From NCBI RefSeq assembly GCF_037969875.1, contig NZ_CP150218.1, positions 7,378,001 to 7,442,000 on the forward strand: 64,000 nt of DNA. Reading direction: 5' to 3'. The position numbers and the translations under genes are program-made. Shown piece after piece: positions 61,218 to 64,000 of the stretch. The notes under the pieces are model-generated. The model was given only the letters and a program-made list of their open reading frames with translations. It did no database searches and had not been told where the DNA came from. Numbering within the stretch: position 1 is the first letter of the stretch; the number at the start of each line of letters is the position of its first letter. The DNA is from Paenibacillus sp. FSL R7-0337 (GTDB lineage Bacteria > Bacillota > Bacilli > Paenibacillales > Paenibacillaceae).

Positions 61218-63536
61218 ATGTTTTACCGAATCATCCGCAGAGATATCCGCACAAGTAAGGGAATTACACTCACGACTATGCTGTTCGTAGCTGCTGCAGC
61301 CATGCTAGTCTCTTTGTCAGCCATTCTGGTCGTCAATCTGAGCGGGGCCATCGGTCATCTGATGACACAGGCGAAGACGCCGCATTTCCTGCAGATGCAT
61401 TCCGGCCAGCTGGATCAAGCCCGGCTCAAGGCCTTTGCAGAGCAGAACAATAAGGTTGAAGATCATCAAGTGCTTGACTTCCTGAATGTAGAGGGCGCGA
61501 GAATTGTCATGGACGGGCATACGCTTGCGGACAGTGTTCAGGATAACGGATTCAGTACACAGAGCGGGAAGTTCGATTATCTGCTTGATCTGGACGGGAA
61601 GGTGATTAATGTACGGGGCGGCGAGGTGTATGTCCCGATCAGTTACATGAAGGATGGCTCCGTCAAGGCTGGAGGGACGGTTACCGTGGGAGACACAAGT
61701 CTCACTGTAGCGGGGTTCCTGCGGGATTCACAGATGAATTCGCTGCTCGCTTCGTCGAAGCGGTTCCTCGTCAGCCCGGCGGATTATGCGGAGCTGGCGC
61801 AGTACGGAACCACGGAGTATCTGATTGAGTTCAGACTGAAGGACCTGTCGATGCTGGGGACCTTCGAGACCGACTATACCGCAGCAGGACTTGAAGGGAA
61901 CGGTCCGGTAATTACCTATCCTCTGTTCAGAGTGCTTAATGCAATCTCTGACGGGCTGATGATTGCGGTGATCCTGCTGGCGAGCGTGCTGGTCGTTATT
62001 ATTGCTTTTCTATGTATACGGTTCACCCTCATGGCTACCATCGAGAGCGATTACCGGGAGATCGGTGTTATGAAGGCCATCGGTCTGCGTGTCTCGGATC
62101 TCAAAAGAATCTATCTGGCCAAATACGCAGCAATAGCGGCTATGGGCAGCATACTCGGTCTCACGTTAGCGTTCAGCTTCAAAGGTCTGTTGCTTGAGAA
62201 TATCAGGCTGTATATGGGCGAAAGTGCACATCCGGCCCTTGCTCTGGCGTGTGGCGTCTTTGGTGTACTGCTTGTATTCCTCACTATTGTTGCCTATGTG
62301 AACCGGGTGCTGAAGCGTTTCCGCAGGATTTCGGCGGTTGAAGCCATCCGGTTCGGGACAGCTCAGGAGACCCGGAGGGGCTCCAGACGTTTGACCTTGA
62401 GCGGCAACCGGCTGCTGAATACGAATGTCTACCTGGGCGTTAAGGATGTCTTGTCCAGAAAAAGTCTATACGCAACCATGCTTGCGGTGCTCGTCATCTC
62501 TTCATTCCTGATGATTGTGCCGCAGAATCTCTATCATACGATCTCCTCTCCGAGCTTCATTACATACATGGGTATCGGTGAGAGTGATCTGCGGCTGGAT
62601 ATCCAGCAGACGGACCATATTGCAGAGAAAGCCGCAGATATTGCGCGGGTGATGGAGCAGGATGTGATGATCTTCCGTTTTGCCGTGCTGACCACTCAGG
62701 CGCTGAACGTGAAGCTGGACAATGGTGTCGTTGAGCGGATAAAGGTTGAGCTGGGCGACCATTCCATTTTTCCGGTTGCCTATGATGAAGGACATGGCCC
62801 GGTTGCAGCGAATGAGATTGCCCTCTCCGCCGCGAATGCCAAGGAGCTGGGCAAGCAAGCCGGTGATTCCCTGACCTTGCTCGTAGACGGAGAAGCGAAG
62901 GAGCTTACGGTGTCCGGGATTTATTCGGATGTGACCAACGGCGGGAAAACAGCCAAGGCCACCTTCACCACGACTTCTGATCAGGCCATGTGGGCCGTGA
63001 TTTATGCGGAGCTTGCAGATTCCATGCTAATCAGCAGCAAGGTGAGCGAATATGCAGAGCGGTTCAGTTATGCGAAGGTGTCCGATATCGGGGAATATGT
63101 GACGCAGACATTCGGCTCCACCATTCGCTCAGTCGGTAAGGCCGCATGGGCTGCTCTAGCCGTGATGCTGGTCCTGAATGTACTGATTACACTCTTGTTC
63201 ATGCGGATGCTGGTAGCTAAGGACCGTTACCCTATTGCCGTCATGAAATCGATGGGCTTCCGGAATTCCGATCTGACTGTACAGTATTATGCGCGTTCTA
63301 TATTTGTACTGGTGGCCGGGATGGTTCTGGGCACCCTGCTGGCGAACACCCTGGGGCAGACTCTTGCCGGGGCCGTGATCTCCTCCTTCGGGGCTTCGTC
63401 CTTCAAGTTCGTGGTCCATCCGCTCTCCGCGTATCTGCTGTGCCCGCTGATTATGACCGGTTCTGTGCTGATAGGGGCGGTTATCGGCACATCGGGCATC
63501 GGCCGAATTCAAATATCCGGCAATATTAAGGAGTAG
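61218..63536 (+). CDS. ABC transporter permease with two FtsX domains
   Basis: 772 residues. One membrane helix near the N-terminus, an extracellular domain (about 45-245), a first FtsX domain (about 250-370) with VVIIAFLCIRFTLMATIESD, a second extracellular region (about 440-630) and a second FtsX domain (about 640-765). This is the MacB/LolC-like family with duplicated FtsX modules. It starts 3 bases after the MFS stop and is followed by its ATPase gene. Exports or extrudes an antimicrobial, lipid or peptide; substrate unknown. Confidence 0.9.
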   Translation: MFYRIIRRDIRTSKGITLTTMLFVAAAAMLVSLSAILVVNLSGAIGHLMTQAKTPHFLQMHSGQLDQARLKAFAEQNNKVEDHQVLDFLNVEGARIVMDGHTLADSVQDNGFSTQSGKFDYLLDLDGKVINVRGGEVYVPISYMKDGSVKAGGTVTVGDTSLTVAGFLRDSQMNSLLASSKRFLVSPADYAELAQYGTTEYLIEFRLKDLSMLGTFETDYTAAGLEGNGPVITYPLFRVLNAISDGLMIAVILLASVLVVIIAFLCIRFTLMATIESDYREIGVMKAIGLRVSDLKRIYLAKYAAIAAMGSILGLTLAFSFKGLLLENIRLYMGESAHPALALACGVFGVLLVFLTIVAYVNRVLKRFRRISAVEAIRFGTAQETRRGSRRLTLSGNRLLNTNVYLGVKDVLSRKSLYATMLAVLVISSFLMIVPQNLYHTISSPSFITYMGIGESDLRLDIQQTDHIAEKAADIARVMEQDVMIFRFAVLTTQALNVKLDNGVVERIKVELGDHSIFPVAYDEGHGPVAANEIALSAANAKELGKQAGDSLTLLVDGEAKELTVSGIYSDVTNGGKTAKATFTTTSDQAMWAVIYAELADSMLISSKVSEYAERFSYAKVSDIGEYVTQTFGSTIRSVGKAAWAALAVMLVLNVLITLLFMRMLVAKDRYPIAVMKSMGFRNSDLTVQYYARSIFVLVAGMVLGTLLANTLGQTLAGAVISSFGASSFKFVVHPLSAYLLCPLIMTGSVLIGAVIGTSGIGRIQISGNIKE

Positions 63537-63543
63537 ATCAAGA

Positions 63544-64000
63544 AGATGAAGAAGATTATTTCGGGTGAAAATATAACCAAACAATACGGTACCGGCGATG
63601 AGCGCCGCAAGGTGCTGGATGAAGTATCCGTAGATATTCACGAAGGTGAATTCGTCTCGGTGATGGGACCTTCAGGCTCCGGGAAATCCACGCTGCTGTT
63701 TGCACTGAGCGGAATGGACCGGATCGACTGGGGTCTGGTTACCTTTGAGGGCAGGGATCTGGGGATACTTGCCGAGGATGAGCTTGCGGATCTCCGCAGA
63801 ACGGGAATGGGCTTCGTATTCCAGCAGCCGACGCTGATGAAGAATCTGAACATTCTGGATAATATCATTCTGCCATCGATGCGCGGCAACCGGCGGAAGG
63901 TTGCGGCGATTACGGATAAGGCGCAGCAGCTTATGCAGAAAGTGGGCATCGCTGAGCTGGCGAAGCGTGATATTACGGAGGCTTCGGGCGGGCAGCTGCA
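63544..64000 (+). CDS. ABC transporter ATP-binding protein (cut by window edge)
   Basis: The first 152 residues of an ABC ATPase of the LolD/MacB type. ATG at 63544 lies 7 bases after the permease stop. Walker A GPSGSGKST (about 41-49), Q-loop GFVFQQPTLM, and the start of the signature (ASGGQLQ) at the window end. Walker B and the rest are outside. It powers the FtsX permease. Confidence 0.92.

Overview
The window looks like a chromosomal segment of a hemicellulose-degrading Paenibacillus or close relative (Bacillota, moderate GC). This is an inference from three kinds of evidence: lipoprotein sugar-binding proteins paired with YesM/YesN two-component systems, SLH-anchored multidomain xylanases, and strong AGGAGG-type ribosome binding sites with frequent GTG/TTG starts. 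No rRNA, tRNA or CRISPR was seen.

Layout. (1) 1-6.8 kb: a YesN/YesM pair (regulator cut by the window edge), then a CUT1-type oligosaccharide ABC importer (lipoprotein plus LplB- and YtcP-type permeases), closed by a terminator. (2) 7.0-15.1 kb: a giant surface-anchored GH30-GH10 xylanase gene of about 2,700 codons, preceded by a perfect CcpA cre site and broken by a 5-bp tandem duplication inside the GH30 domain. (3) 15.4-32.4 kb: a secreted protein of unknown function; a minus-strand operon of sensor kinase, YesN regulator and sugar-binding lipoprotein; a divergent YtfQ-YtfR-YtfT-YjfF-type furanose ABC importer; a second YtfQ-like lipoprotein; and a secreted arabinoxylan set (XynD-like GH43-CBM6-CBM36, a second GH43, a small GH10 xylanase). 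Together these form an arabinoxylan utilisation locus: surface cleavage, arabinofuranose or xylo-oligosaccharide uptake, two-component induction and probable catabolite repression.

(4) 32.5-34.5 kb: an array of 51-bp repeats, each with a short palindrome, interrupted by an IS3-family element sitting exactly in the 4-nt loop of one palindrome with a TTAG target duplication. (5) 34.5-41.6 kb: an AraC regulator divergent from a second LplB/YtcP/lipoprotein importer with its own kinase and regulator. (6) 41.7-44.2 kb: a UMF1-type MFS transporter coupled to a type I phosphodiesterase. (7) 44.4-47.6 kb: dispersed repeats, then a manganese ABC importer (ATPase, permease, PsaA-like lipoprotein) with a promoter, a MntR-like box and a long, strongly folded leader.

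(8) 47.6-64 kb: housekeeping and stress-type genes, many in regulator/target pairs: O-methyltransferase, DUF2975 plus Xre, DUF817, saccharopine-dehydrogenase-like protein, LuxR regulator, FMN reductase, Rieske oxygenase, histidine phosphatase, MarR with a quinone-oxidoreductase-like enzyme, ArsR, MarR with an aldo/keto reductase, and a TetR-led efflux cluster (MFS, FtsX permease, ABC ATPase) running off the right edge.

The most notable observations are the IS element in the repeat hairpin loop, the exactly reversible 5-bp duplication in the giant xylanase, the folded leader before the manganese operon, and a roughly 95-bp dispersed element present in two copies, one of which supplies possible start codons of a GH43 gene.
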